Origin: Actinomycetota bacterium
GTDB taxonomy: Bacteria > Actinomycetota > Actinomycetes > S36-B12 > FW305-bin1
Assembly (NCBI GenBank): GCA_004297305.1
Contig: SCTR01000011.1
Coordinates: 62,001-126,000, forward strand
Reading direction: 5' to 3'
DNA length: 64,000 nt
The notes below the pieces were generated by a model. The model was not told the DNA's origin. It ran no database searches and worked only from the letters and a program-made list of their open reading frames with translations. This document shows, one piece after another, positions 16,695 through 25,695 of this stretch (its first letter is position 1; every line of letters begins with the position of its first letter). The position numbers and the translations under genes are program-made.

Positions 16695-17878
16695 CCCGCC
16701 CCTCCCTGATCTCGCATCGTCCGCGGTAGCCGGATCTCGACCTCGGTGCCGGTGCCGTGACCCGACCCCACCACGACGGCGCCCCCGAGGTCCACGACCC
16801 GGCCCACGATCGAACCGCTGACGCCGAGCCGGCCTTCGTCGTGGGCCTGCCGGAGCCGCTGCGGACTGACGCCGGGGCCGTCGTCGCGCACGCTCAGCAG
16901 CAGGTCGCCGTCCTCGTCCTCCAGCAGGACCCAGGCTCGGGCGTCGGTTCCGGCATGCCGTACGACGTTGTCCAGGGCCGCCCGTACCGCCGCGACCAGT
17001 TCCCCGGCGACCCATGCCGACACCGGCACGGCATCAGCGGGGACCGCGACCGACACCCGGACCGACCCCAGCGCCGCCAGCGCGGCGGCGACGTCGACGG
17101 CGTTGCCCACCCCCGTCCCCGGCAGGTCGCGGCCAGCGGTTCGCCCGGTGGCGATGAGGGCACGCAGCGCGGCCTCCTGTTCGGCGGCCAGCCGGGCGAG
17201 TTCGGCGCCCTCCGGTCCGAGGCCAGGTGCGCGCAGGTGCACCAGATCGAGGACCTGCAGGACGCCGTCGTGCACGGCCCGGCCGAGCCGATCACGTTCC
17301 TCCTCCTGGGCGCGGGCCGCCGACGCGGCCGCCAGTGCCGCGGCTGCCCGCTGTGACAACTGGGCGATCCAGCCGATGAGCGACCCGGCCAGGACCAGCA
17401 GCACGACGTTGTTGGCCGCGGTGTCGTCCAGCCCGCCCCGCACGGCGACGACCACCGCGCCGGTGGCCAGGCCGGCCAGCAGCCCCGCCAGCGGGCCGCG
17501 GCCCAGACCGCACGCGACGACCGCAGCCGCGGCCCACAGCACCGGGATCGTCTGGTCGGCGAGGCCCCGGTCGCCGACAGCCAGTCCCATCCCGGCCAGC
17601 GCCGCCCAGCCGACGGCCAGGTCGACCAGCAGCGCCGGGCCGCGGCGGCGGGACGGCCGGGCGTACCAGACCGTGGTCACCACGGTCCAACCGACCATGG
17701 CCGCCAGCACGATCCAGCCGAGCGCGGGCCGTACCGCGGACTCGTTGCGGACGGCGTACAGGACGACGGCGTACCCGACGGCGAGGACCCGGAACGCGGT
17801 CAACGCCCGCCACAGGTCCCCCTCGACGGCCATGGCGATCGAGGATACGGAGCCGACGGCTGCCGGGCTGGCCGTCAT
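16691..17878 (-). CDS. MacS-family sensor histidine kinase (DUF5931 plus HisKA_3)
   Basis: A 395-residue kinase. Residues ~19-175 are a five- to six-helix membrane domain opening with 'VEGDLWRALTAFRVLAVGYA', typical of the DUF5931 domain of MacS-like kinases. The dimerisation/phospho-acceptor motif is 'RLGRAVHDGVLQVL' with His203, followed by an ATPase domain ('ALDNVVRHAG', 'VRDDGPGVSPQ', 'GHGTGTEVEI'). The ATG overlaps the stop of the large membrane gene upstream (ATGA). A second in-frame start (MAVEG, 17 residues in) is possible. MacRS systems respond to cell-envelope conditions in some actinobacteria; the signal here is unknown. Confidence 0.88.
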   Translation of the reverse strand: MTASPAAVGSVSSIAMAVEGDLWRALTAFRVLAVGYAVVLYAVRNESAVRPALGWIVLAAMVGWTVVTTVWYARPSRRRGPALLVDLAVGWAALAGMGLAVGDRGLADQTIPVLWAAAAVVACGLGRGPLAGLLAGLATGAVVVAVRGGLDDTAANNVVLLVLAGSLIGWIAQLSQRAAAALAAASAARAQEEERDRLGRAVHDGVLQVLDLVHLRAPGLGPEGAELARLAAEQEAALRALIATGRTAGRDLPGTGVGNAVDVAAALAALGSVRVSVAVPADAVPVSAWVAGELVAAVRAALDNVVRHAGTDARAWVLLEDEDGDLLLSVRDDGPGVSPQRLRQAHDEGRLGVSGSIVGRVVDLGGAVVVGSGHGTGTEVEIRLPRTMRDQGGAG

Positions 17879-20100
17879 CGCTGCCGCCGCAGCCCGCCCG
17901 CCACACGCGACGCGGCTTCCCAACGCCGCTCCCACGTGAAGCCGGTCCACAGCAAGGCGATCCCGCAGCCGACGAGCACCACCCAGACCGGCGTCTGGCT
18001 GACGATGCCGGTCAGCGTCCGTGCCACGGCCACCCCGAGTGCGGCCATCCCGACCACGGTCGCTGCCTGCAGTCCCCACCGGTGCCCGGCCAGTAGGGCG
18101 AGCGTGCCGAGCACGACCAGCAGCGGCAGCCGCCACGGCAGTCCGTCGCCGGCGAGGACCAGGGCCGCCGTCGGAGCGAATCCCAGCACCAGACCCGGCC
18201 CCACCGCCGGCCACGACGGCCTTCGCGGCGGCATCGCCGCGGTGGTCGACGCAGCGGTGGTCGACGCGGCGGCGGACGACGGGGCAACGACCGACGTGGC
18301 AGCGGATGCCACCGCAACGGTCGATACCGGGCCGCGCCGCTGCTGGTCGCGCAGCGTGAGTACGCCGGCCGCGAGCATCACGGCCGCCAGCGGCCAGGTC
18401 GCCGCTTCGACACAGTCGATCCTCGCAGCGCCCAGCCAGGCCCAGCTGGCGAGCACGGCGGTCGCGAGCGCACCCCAGCCCGCCCCCCGCGCGCGCGGCG
18501 CGACCGCTCCCACGGCGAGCGCACCGGAGAGTACGGCGAGGCCGGCCGCCGGCCAGGCGCCCGGCGCAGGCTCCGACATCGTCTGCAGCACACCGGCACT
18601 GGCCACCAGGCAGGCGGCGAGCAACACCAGCGGCGCGGCGTCGCGCCGCCACCAGCCCACGCCCGCGACGACCGCCGCGGCCGATCCGACGACGGCCAGG
18701 CCCGTCGCGCCAGGGCCGGCTCCCAGCAGGACGGCCTCGCGGGCGGCCGCCGCCGCGAGCAGCACCACGGCAGCGCATCCCAGCGCGCAACGCACCGGCG
18801 CCGAGTCGCCGGACCCGCAGATCCGGTGACCGAAACCGGCGCCCAGCCCGGCGGTGAACGCCAGCACCAGCAGGCCCGGGCCCTGTGCGACCGGGTGCCG
18901 CACCACGAAGTCGGCCACGACGGCGAACACTGCGGCGAACACCGTGGCCGCGGCCACGCCACCCAGCCCGATCGATGCCGGCCGCCAGCCACGGCGACCC
19001 GTCACCACCGCTCCCACGGCCGGGCCTGCCGCCACCACGACGAGCCACCCGGCCGCCCGCGGCAGCGTGGCCACCGCAGTCAGGTCGGCTGCCGCGACGG
19101 CGACGATCGCCAGGAACTGCAGCGCCGCGATGGCGGCGACCACGCCGGCGGCCGCGTCACGCCAGCGCGCGACCGGCCGGCCGGCGGGCGCCGCGACCAG
19201 CAGCGCCGCGACGAGCGCGCTGAGCAACGGCCCGACGAGCGTCGCGGTTCCGCCGGGCCCGGGCGGGCTGCTCAGCGTGACGGCGAGCAGCAGGAGCTCG
19301 ATCGAGACCGCTGCGCCGACGACGAGACCGAGTGTCACGTCGTACGACCGCCGTGGGTCTCGCCAGCCGCGGGCGACCAGCGGCGCGGCCGCCGCCAGTC
19401 CACCGCAGGTCAGCCCGAGCCACGGCGGCTGCCAGGTCGGTGACAGGGCAGCCGCCGCCGTCTGGAAGCCGACCACGGCGAGCGCCTGGCCGATCAGCAG
19501 CGCGACGCCGGCGGCGAGCACCCCGGTGGCCGCCCGGTGGGCCCGACGGCTCACCCAGGCAGGCCGCACCCGGCGCGCCCACCCGGTACCGGCGGCACCC
19601 AGCACGGCAAGCGTGGCCGCGACCACCGGCTGCCACGGGCCACCGGGTGTCACCGCCGCCACCACGAGGACAGCCGCCGAACTGGCGCCGACCGCAGCGC
19701 AGCAGTGCAGCGCTGGCGACCGCAGCGGCCGGGACGCCAGCCCGGCAGACACGGCGACGAGTGCGAGACCCGTTGCGGCCCAGCCGATCGTCGAGTATGG
19801 CGCGGCCAGCACCTGGCCCAGCAGCCGCCAGTCGGCCACCACCAGTCCGGCGGTGGCGGCCAGCAGCGCCTCGGCAGTCAACCGGGTACGGCGGCGGGCC
19901 AGCGCGGCCAACGCCGCGGTCAACACCGTCGCGACGGACACCAGCAGGAAGCGCCCGGCCGGGCCGATACCGGACCAGGCGACGGCGGCGAACGCGAGCG
20001 CTCCCACGGCCAGCAGCAGCGCCCCGGTCGCGCTGACCAGGACCCGGCCACGCGCGGACCAGCGGGGGTTCGAGGAGGACACACCAGGGGTGATCGTCAT
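17875..20100 (-). CDS. very large polytopic membrane protein (SCO7613 C-terminal-like)
   Basis: A 741-residue protein made almost wholly of hydrophobic Ala/Val/Leu segments, some twenty or more helices, with short Arg-rich loops. One Ser/Thr/Ala-rich loop lies near residues 595-630 (SAAASTTAASTTAA). It resembles actinobacterial membrane proteins annotated as SCO7613 C-terminal-domain proteins, whose function is unknown. It is the first gene of a three-gene operon and its stop overlaps the kinase start, suggesting it works with, or is sensed by, that two-component system. The composition is so biased that family assignment rests on general pattern only. Confidence 0.6.
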   Translation of the reverse strand: MTITPGVSSSNPRWSARGRVLVSATGALLLAVGALAFAAVAWSGIGPAGRFLLVSVATVLTAALAALARRRTRLTAEALLAATAGLVVADWRLLGQVLAAPYSTIGWAATGLALVAVSAGLASRPLRSPALHCCAAVGASSAAVLVVAAVTPGGPWQPVVAATLAVLGAAGTGWARRVRPAWVSRRAHRAATGVLAAGVALLIGQALAVVGFQTAAAALSPTWQPPWLGLTCGGLAAAAPLVARGWRDPRRSYDVTLGLVVGAAVSIELLLLAVTLSSPPGPGGTATLVGPLLSALVAALLVAAPAGRPVARWRDAAAGVVAAIAALQFLAIVAVAAADLTAVATLPRAAGWLVVVAAGPAVGAVVTGRRGWRPASIGLGGVAAATVFAAVFAVVADFVVRHPVAQGPGLLVLAFTAGLGAGFGHRICGSGDSAPVRCALGCAAVVLLAAAAAREAVLLGAGPGATGLAVVGSAAAVVAGVGWWRRDAAPLVLLAACLVASAGVLQTMSEPAPGAWPAAGLAVLSGALAVGAVAPRARGAGWGALATAVLASWAWLGAARIDCVEAATWPLAAVMLAAGVLTLRDQQRRGPVSTVAVASAATSVVAPSSAAASTTAASTTAAMPPRRPSWPAVGPGLVLGFAPTAALVLAGDGLPWRLPLLVVLGTLALLAGHRWGLQAATVVGMAALGVAVARTLTGIVSQTPVWVVLVGCGIALLWTGFTWERRWEAASRVAGGLRRQR

Positions 20101-20215
20101 GCCGCCGACGCTGCCGTCGCCGGCGACGGCCCGAATCGGTCCGCGGACTCGACTCGGCGCTGCGAGGTACCCAGCGCAGGTGAGCAGGACTACCTAGTCC
20201 CCGCCGGCCCGGGAC

Positions 20216-20677
20216 TCACATCTTGCGGAAGTCCCAGCTCACGATCTTGTCCGGGACCATCCGCAGCCACGCATGGCGTCCGTCGTGGCTCATCACACCG
20301 TCGTTGTACTTGCGGGCGTAGCGCTCCTCCACCGGGTCCAGTTCCGGGACGTCCTCGCCGGTCCGCGGCACCTCGCCCACGATCTCGACCCGGCCCAGCA
20401 GTTCGACCCCGTGCAACTGCGAGTACGACGCCCCGCCGTCCACCAGGATGCTGACGCGCGGATCACGCTGCAGATTGGCCCAGCGCTGGCTGGCCGACAG
20501 CGACGACAGCCAGATGGCACCGCCGAACCAGACGTACCACAGCGGCGAATTGTGGGGCGCGCCGTCGCCCCCGACGCTGGCGAGCCGGCATACCCACGAC
20601 GCGTCCAGGAACTCGTCGAGTTCGTCCGCGGTCATCGCGATACGGCGACCGCGTCGCTGCTGGGCCGGCTCGGTCAT
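20216..20677 (-). CDS. PPOX-class flavin/F420-dependent split-barrel protein
   Basis: A 153-residue protein of the pyridoxamine-5'-phosphate-oxidase-like fold. 'WVCRLASVGGDGAPHNSPLWYVWFGG' (in part, ~28-54), 'ASQRWANLQRDPRVSILVDGG' (in part) and 'LHGVELLGRVEI' are typical. Such proteins bind FMN, F420 or haem and reduce small molecules. The start ATG overlaps the stop of the crotonase gene, so the two form an operon. Which cofactor it uses cannot be read from the sequence. Confidence 0.85.
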   Translation of the reverse strand: MTEPAQQRRGRRIAMTADELDEFLDASWVCRLASVGGDGAPHNSPLWYVWFGGAIWLSSLSASQRWANLQRDPRVSILVDGGASYSQLHGVELLGRVEIVGEVPRTGEDVPELDPVEERYARKYNDGVMSHDGRHAWLRMVPDKIVSWDFRKM

Positions 20678-21471
20678 CTGTTGTCCTCCAAGGCAGTTCG
20701 GTCAGCTGGACGCTGCATGGCGCCGCCGCCGGGCCAGGTCGGCTCGCGGCGCTCGAAGAAGGCACGGACACCTTCCCGGAAGTCCTCGGACTGCCGGATC
20801 ACCTCAGCCGCCCGCTCGGTCGCGGCCCACCCTCGCGCGTCGTCCGGCTCGGCGATCTCGCGCAGGGCCACCAGGATCTGCGCGACCGACGTCGGCGCGG
20901 ACGCCATGACGAGCGCCGCCGCGTCCAGCGCCGCGGCTACCGCGCGGCCCGGAGCGACCACCTGATTGACGAAGCCGAACTCGTACGCCTGCGTCGCGTC
21001 GATAGTGCCGCCAGTGAGCATGAGCCACCGGGCGACGTTGGGCGGCAACGCGCGCAGCGCGCGAAACAACGCGCCGGAAGTGGGGATGACGCCGCGGCGG
21101 GCCTCGGGCAGCCCGAACGTCGCGGTCTGCGACGCCACCACCAGGTCGCAGGCCAGCGCGATCTCGAAACCGCCGCCGAGCGCGGGGCCCTCGACCGCAG
21201 CGATCAACGGTTTGGTGCGGGGCCGGCGGATCACGCCGTACTCCCCGCCGTCCTCGGTTGCCGGACTGGCCGTAGCAGTCAGGTCGGTGCCTGCGGAGAA
21301 CACCCGCGGCGTGCCGGTGATGACGCCGACCCGCAGTGCCGCATCGGCTTCCAGCTCGGCCAGCGCGGCGTCGATGCCCAGCGCCATCTCGCCGTCGATC
21401 GCGTTCCGTTTGGCTTCCCGGTCCAATCCCACGATCAGCACCGCGTCCTGACGTCGCGTGGTGACAGGCAT
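20674..21471 (-). CDS. enoyl-CoA hydratase/isomerase (crotonase) family protein
   Basis: A 265-residue crotonase-fold protein. The oxyanion-hole regions are 'RNAIDGEMALGIDAAL' and 'EGPALGGGFEIALACDL'. 'LPEARRGVIPTSG' retains the first catalytic Glu position (PEA). The second catalytic Glu expected near 'ARWLMLTGGTIDA' is replaced by hydrophobic residues, so it may be an isomerase or another crotonase reaction rather than a standard hydratase. A good AGGAGG site precedes the ATG. It is coupled to the downstream split-barrel gene. Confidence 0.85.
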   Translation of the reverse strand: MPVTTRRQDAVLIVGLDREAKRNAIDGEMALGIDAALAELEADAALRVGVITGTPRVFSAGTDLTATASPATEDGGEYGVIRRPRTKPLIAAVEGPALGGGFEIALACDLVVASQTATFGLPEARRGVIPTSGALFRALRALPPNVARWLMLTGGTIDATQAYEFGFVNQVVAPGRAVAAALDAAALVMASAPTSVAQILVALREIAEPDDARGWAATERAAEVIRQSEDFREGVRAFFERREPTWPGGGAMQRPADRTALEDNR

Positions 21472-21569
21472 GTCGCCTCCTGTCCTCGCGGGAACGAAAC
21501 GTGCGCCCGGCAGAACCTAGCAACCGGCCGGTCAGGCGTCGGGCCGCGCAGTGCCGCCCGACGCGGCCG

Positions 21570-22103
21570 TCATGGCGTCGCCGTACGGTCGCGCAGCGCC
21601 AGCACCGTGTTCCAGTTGCGCATCGTGCCGAGCACGCCGAGCCGCGCGAGGGCGACCGCGGCGAGCTTGCTGCGCCCGCCGCCGCCCGGCAGTGTCAGGT
21701 AGGCGCCGTCGGCGGTCACCGTGATGCGGTCCTCGCCCCAATCCGTCGTCTGCACGGTCTCGACGGCCTGCGCGCTCGGCGTGCTCGCCAGGAACCCGAC
21801 CCACAGTCGCGTCGGCGTCGCGGCCGCATCCGGGTAGGGGTTGTCCTCGACGATCCGCGCCAGGTCCGCATGCGTACGAACCAGGACGTCGACCCGCGCC
21901 GACCGGGCCGCCAGCGCCTGCTCGACCCGGGCACGGATCGCCGCCGGTGTCGTGGCATCGGCGCTCAGCAACGCGTTGCCGCTCTGCAGGTACGTCGACA
22001 CCTCGTCGTACCCGAGGCCCGTGAGGACCTCGCGCAGGTCGCTCATCGGCAGCTTGCCGGTCCCTCCGACGTTCACCGCCCGCAGCAGGACCGCGTACCG
22101 CAT
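21570..22103 (-). CDS. DUF1697 family protein
   Basis: A 177-residue cytoplasmic protein. 'YAVLLRAVNVGGTGKLPMSDLR' (in part) followed by 'YLQSGNALLSA' is the DUF1697 signature, and 'SKLAAVALARLG' with 'GTMRNWNTVLAL' complete it at the C-terminus. Length is normal for the family. The function is unknown. It lies 12 bp downstream of the LytR-CpsA-Psr gene on the same strand and may be read from its transcript. Confidence 0.9.
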   Translation of the reverse strand: MRYAVLLRAVNVGGTGKLPMSDLREVLTGLGYDEVSTYLQSGNALLSADATTPAAIRARVEQALAARSARVDVLVRTHADLARIVEDNPYPDAAATPTRLWVGFLASTPSAQAVETVQTTDWGEDRITVTADGAYLTLPGGGGRSKLAAVALARLGVLGTMRNWNTVLALRDRTATP

Positions 22104-22115
22104 GGCCGGGCGGGC

Positions 22116-23672
22116 TCAGGCGCAGACGCTGTCGGCGGCCGTGGTGACCGCGGGGTTGGAGATCCCGGTGGGAGCTGCCGCCTTGAACTGGATCGGCGAC
22201 AGGTTCGTGTACGCCGATCCCACGATGACCTGGAAGGTCTTGCCGAGGCCGGTCACCGGCTGCAGTGCCGCGTCCGGCAGCGCCGCCTGCACCGTCTTCA
22301 GGGACTGGCTGTACGCCGGGTCGTACCGAATGGTCGACACCGTCTGATCGGTGTTCTTGGCCGTCTTGACCGTCCCGGCCGAGGCGAAACCGGCGGCCTT
22401 GAAATCCGACTGCACCGCCGGTCCGACCGCGGGATCGGTGGTGCCGTTGAACACCTGTACGGCGATCGTCGCGGGATCCACCGCGACCTGGGTCGGCGCG
22501 GAGGGGTCGGTGTTGACCAGCGCGGTGTCGTTGCGGATCGCGTCGAACAGCGCCTGTGAACGCGCCTTGTTCCACAGGATCAGACTCGTCTGGCCGTTGT
22601 AGACGTAGCTGGCGGTGTCCACCGCGACCGTCGTGAAGTCGACCTTCTTCATGTCGATCGTCGACAGCCGGCCGGCCAGGTCGACGAGCTGATCGCGGCC
22701 CAGCCCGTCGTCGACGGTGAGGCTGCGCAGCGCGGCGTCGATGAAGGAACTGAGCGCGACCGGGTTGCGGAGCATGTCGCCGCTGGTCGCCTTCTGCAGC
22801 ATCGAGGTAATGAACCGCTGCTGGGCGTTGATCCGGCCGAAGTCCGACGTCGCGTAGATGTGCCTGGCCCGGACGTACGCCAACGCCTGAATCCCCGAGA
22901 TGGTCTGCTTCCCGGCCTTGAGGTTGAGGCCCGAGTCCTTGTCCTGCAATGGCTTGGTCAAACAGACCTCGACGCCGTTCACGGCATCGACCATGTCGAG
23001 GAAGCCCTGGAAGTTCACCTCGACGTAGTGGTCGATGTGGACTCCCGTTGCCTTGGCCACGGTCTTGACGATGCAGTTGGGACCGCCGATGGAGAACGCC
23101 ACGTTGATCCGCGTCCGGACCGGCGCCGTCCGATTGCCCTTGGTGTCACGGCATTGCGGGATGTCGACCAGCGAGTCGCGCGGGAAACCGACGACGGTGA
23201 CGTGGCCGGCGTCCTTGCCGATATGGATCAGCATGATGGTGTCGGTGTGTTCGCCGTAGTCGTCGACCCCGACGTGCAACCGGGTCGCCTCGGCGTTGGA
23301 CAGCCCGTCACGGTTGTCCGAGCCGACGAGCAGGATGTTGATCGATCCCATGCCCGCGGCGGTCACCGCGGGTTGCTGGTCGGCCGGGTCGCCCGACGAG
23401 GCGTCCGGGTCGGTGATGGCCACCCGCTTGATCTCGCTGTCCAGCCGTTGCGACACCGCCCAGCCGGCGCTGCTGCCCACCAGCACCAGCAGAGCGAACA
23501 CCGCGACGACCGCTCTGCCCACCCGCTGCACCCGGCTCCGGCCGCCAGGTCCACCAGCGGCGACCGGCGCCGCCTGGTCGGCCCCGCCCGGCGGATCGGC
23601 GTACCGGCTCGTGGCACCGTCCGCGGCAGGCTGCGCGGTCGCGTCGGAGTCAGGCGGCGGCGCTTCGGGCAC
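22116..23672 (-). CDS. LytR-CpsA-Psr (LCP) family protein with LytR C-terminal domain
   Basis: A 518-residue envelope protein. A Pro/Ala-rich cytoplasmic tail (1-50) is followed by a membrane helix (~53-74) and an extracytoplasmic LCP domain (~108-290). That domain contains 'NILLVGSDNRDG', 'HTDTIMLIHIG', 'GFPRDSLVDIP', 'INVAFSIGG' and 'YVRARHIYATSDFGR', which hold the Arg and Asp residues for polyprenyl-pyrophosphate binding. A LytR_C domain (~405-500, 'IAVQVFNGTTDP') ends it. LCP enzymes attach glycopolymers such as arabinogalactan or teichoic-type polymers to peptidoglycan. A divergent 239-bp gap separates it from the ECF42 locus. Confidence 0.93.
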   Translation of the reverse strand: MPEAPPPDSDATAQPAADGATSRYADPPGGADQAAPVAAGGPGGRSRVQRVGRAVVAVFALLVLVGSSAGWAVSQRLDSEIKRVAITDPDASSGDPADQQPAVTAAGMGSINILLVGSDNRDGLSNAEATRLHVGVDDYGEHTDTIMLIHIGKDAGHVTVVGFPRDSLVDIPQCRDTKGNRTAPVRTRINVAFSIGGPNCIVKTVAKATGVHIDHYVEVNFQGFLDMVDAVNGVEVCLTKPLQDKDSGLNLKAGKQTISGIQALAYVRARHIYATSDFGRINAQQRFITSMLQKATSGDMLRNPVALSSFIDAALRSLTVDDGLGRDQLVDLAGRLSTIDMKKVDFTTVAVDTASYVYNGQTSLILWNKARSQALFDAIRNDTALVNTDPSAPTQVAVDPATIAVQVFNGTTDPAVGPAVQSDFKAAGFASAGTVKTAKNTDQTVSTIRYDPAYSQSLKTVQAALPDAALQPVTGLGKTFQVIVGSAYTNLSPIQFKAAAPTGISNPAVTTAADSVCA

Positions 23673-23832
23673 GGAGCAGTCTCCCCGATTCGATGGGTGG
23701 GCCCTCGGACGATACCGGCGACCATTGCCGCCGGTAGCCGCCAGAACCCGTCGGATCGACGCTGCAGTCCGCCGGACGGTTCCCGGCGCCCCGTCGAGCC
23801 GGCAAAGTCGGCGAAAGATGTCGCGCCCGACC

Positions 23833-23859
23833 TGTCGATCCGGGCACGGTCGGCTCGTA
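23833..23859 (+). promoter_or_regulatory. candidate ECF42-type promoter
   Basis: TGTCGA (23833-23838) is followed after 17 bases by CGTA (23856-23859), about 50 bp before the DGPF gene's ATG. TGTCGA is the -35 element reported for ECF42 sigma factors; their -10 is CGAC or CGTC, so CGTA is a partial match. This suggests autoregulation of the two-gene locus. Confidence 0.5.
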
Positions 23860-23911
23860 CAAGGGATGAGGCGCCGGAACCGCCGGCCGCCCGGTCACAA
23901 GGAGTACGACG

Positions 23912-24259
23912 ATGACCCAGTACCTGCTGTCCGTCTGGTCCGCCGAAGGCGACGTGGAGCCCACCGCCGAGCAGATCGCCCAGATGTACGCCGACGTGGA
24001 TTCGTTCAACCAGCGCGTGAAGGAAGCCGGCGCCTGGGTTTTCGGGGGCGGTCTGCACCCGGCCCACACCGCCACGGTCGTGGACGGCACGGCCGGTGAT
24101 CTGATCACGACCGACGGCCCGTTCGCGGAGGCCAAGGAGCAACTCGGCGGCTTCTGGATCATCGAGGCCGCCGACCTCGACGCGGCGTTGGCGTGGGCCC
24201 GCGACGGCAGTTTCGCCTGCCAGGGCAAGGTCGAGGTCCGGCCGTTCCAGGACATGTAG
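23912..24259 (+). CDS. YCII/DGPF-family protein
   Basis: A 115-residue protein of the YCII-related fold. The DGPF motif is at residues 68-71 (TTDGPFAEAKEQLGGFWII), with 'FQDM' at the end as in the family. The ATG has an AAGGAG site eight bases upstream. DGPF genes are the standard partners and targets of ECF42 sigma factors, and one lies directly downstream. Their biochemical role is not established; a dimeric barrel with a conserved His/Asp pair is typical. Confidence 0.9.
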   Translation: MTQYLLSVWSAEGDVEPTAEQIAQMYADVDSFNQRVKEAGAWVFGGGLHPAHTATVVDGTAGDLITTDGPFAEAKEQLGGFWIIEAADLDAALAWARDGSFACQGKVEVRPFQDM

Positions 24260-24266
24260 GCCGGCC

Positions 24267-25586
24267 TTGCCCATCGAACCGCAGGTCCCGGCGGTCGACG
24301 CGACGGTCGAACGCGTCTTCCGCCGGGACTCCGGCCGGGCGGTGGCGACGCTGACCCGGCTGGTCGGTGACCTCGGCGTGGCCGAGGAGTGCGTCCAGGA
24401 GGCGTACGTCGCGGCACTGCACCACTGGCCGCGCACCGGCGTACCGCCGAACCCGGCCGGCTGGATCCTCACCACCGCGCGCCGTCGCGCGATCGACCGG
24501 TTCCGCCGTGACTCGCTGCGCCACGACAAGCACGCCCAAGCCGAGCTGATGCGCGACCCCGACGCAGCCGGTAGCGCCGACGGCGCCGACCAGGAGGTGA
24601 GCGGGGTGGCCGACGACCGGCTGCGGCTGGTCTTCACCTGCTGCCACCCGTCGCTGGCGCGGGCGACCCAGGTCGCCTTGACGCTGCGGCTGGTGGCGGG
24701 ACTGCAGACCGCCGAGATCGCCCGGGCGTTCCTCGTCCCGGAGCCGACCATGGCGCAGCGGCTGGTCCGGGCGAAGGCGAAGATCAAGGCCGCGCGGATC
24801 CCGTACCGCGTGCCCGGCGACGCGGAGCTTCCCGACCGGCTGCCCCCGGTACTGCAGGTGATCTACCTGGTCTTCAACGAGGGCTACGTCGCCAGCGCCG
24901 GTGACCGGCTGGTCCGCGAATCGCTGTGCGAGGAGGCGATCCGGCTCGCGCGGCTCGTGCACGACCTCATGCCGGACGAACCGGAGGTCACCGGCCTGCT
25001 GGCGCTGCTGCTGCTGACCCATGCCCGTCGCGGCGCCCGCGCCGCCGCCGACGGCGGCCTGGTCCGGCTCGCCGAGCAGGACCGCCGCGACTGGGACGCC
25101 GTCGCGATAGCCGAGGGCCACGAGCTGGTCCGGGCCTGCCTGCGGCGCAATACGCCTGGGCCGTACCAGCTACAGGCGGCGATCGCCGCGGTCCACGCCG
25201 ACGCGGCGACCGCAGCCGACACCGACTGGGCACAGATCGTGCTGCTGTACGACCACCTGCTGGCGCTGACCGGCAGCGGCGTGGTCGCCACGAACCGGGC
25301 CGTCGCGATCGCCGAACTCGACGGTCCGGCCGCGGCGCTGGCGAGCCTGGACCGCCTCGACCTGACCGGCTACTACCTGTGGCACGCCGCACGTGCCGAT
25401 GCGCTCGCCCGGCTGGGCCGTCACGACGAGGCGGTGTCGGCGTACGACGACGCCCTGCGCCGCACGGACAATGCCGTGGAACAGCGATTCCTGCGCCGCC
25501 GGCGAGACGAGTCGGCAGCGACCAGCGCCGCCCCGCCGGCCGCCGACGCCGGCCGGTCGTCACCGCCGTGGGATCAATCTCGCTGA
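24267..25586 (+). CDS. ECF42-like RNA polymerase sigma factor with C-terminal DUF6596/TPR-like extension
   Basis: A 439-residue protein. Sigma region 2 is at ~15-80 ('LTRLVGDLGVAEECVQEAYVAAL', 'NPAGWILTTARRRAIDRFRRD' in parts). Region 4 is at ~120-175 ('LRLVAGLQTAEIARAFLVPEPTM' in part). The remaining ~250 residues are a helical extension ('PPVLQVIYLVFNEGY', 'EAIRLARLVHDLMPDEPEV', 'RNTPGPYQLQAAIAAVHADA') that defines this group and is thought to control activity without an anti-sigma factor. It follows the DGPF gene by 7 bp. The TTG start is the first plausible one. Confidence 0.92.
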   Translation: MPIEPQVPAVDATVERVFRRDSGRAVATLTRLVGDLGVAEECVQEAYVAALHHWPRTGVPPNPAGWILTTARRRAIDRFRRDSLRHDKHAQAELMRDPDAAGSADGADQEVSGVADDRLRLVFTCCHPSLARATQVALTLRLVAGLQTAEIARAFLVPEPTMAQRLVRAKAKIKAARIPYRVPGDAELPDRLPPVLQVIYLVFNEGYVASAGDRLVRESLCEEAIRLARLVHDLMPDEPEVTGLLALLLLTHARRGARAAADGGLVRLAEQDRRDWDAVAIAEGHELVRACLRRNTPGPYQLQAAIAAVHADAATAADTDWAQIVLLYDHLLALTGSGVVATNRAVAIAELDGPAAALASLDRLDLTGYYLWHAARADALARLGRHDEAVSAYDDALRRTDNAVEQRFLRRRRDESAATSAAPPAADAGRSSPPWDQSR

Positions 25587-25695
25587 ACTTGACAGCGGCA
25601 ACGACCGGCCGTTAGGCATCGCCAATGCCCACCCACCCCACAGCTCACCGTCGCGTCGTCGACAGTGGGCAGGACTGCTGCTGCCGGAGCACCGT

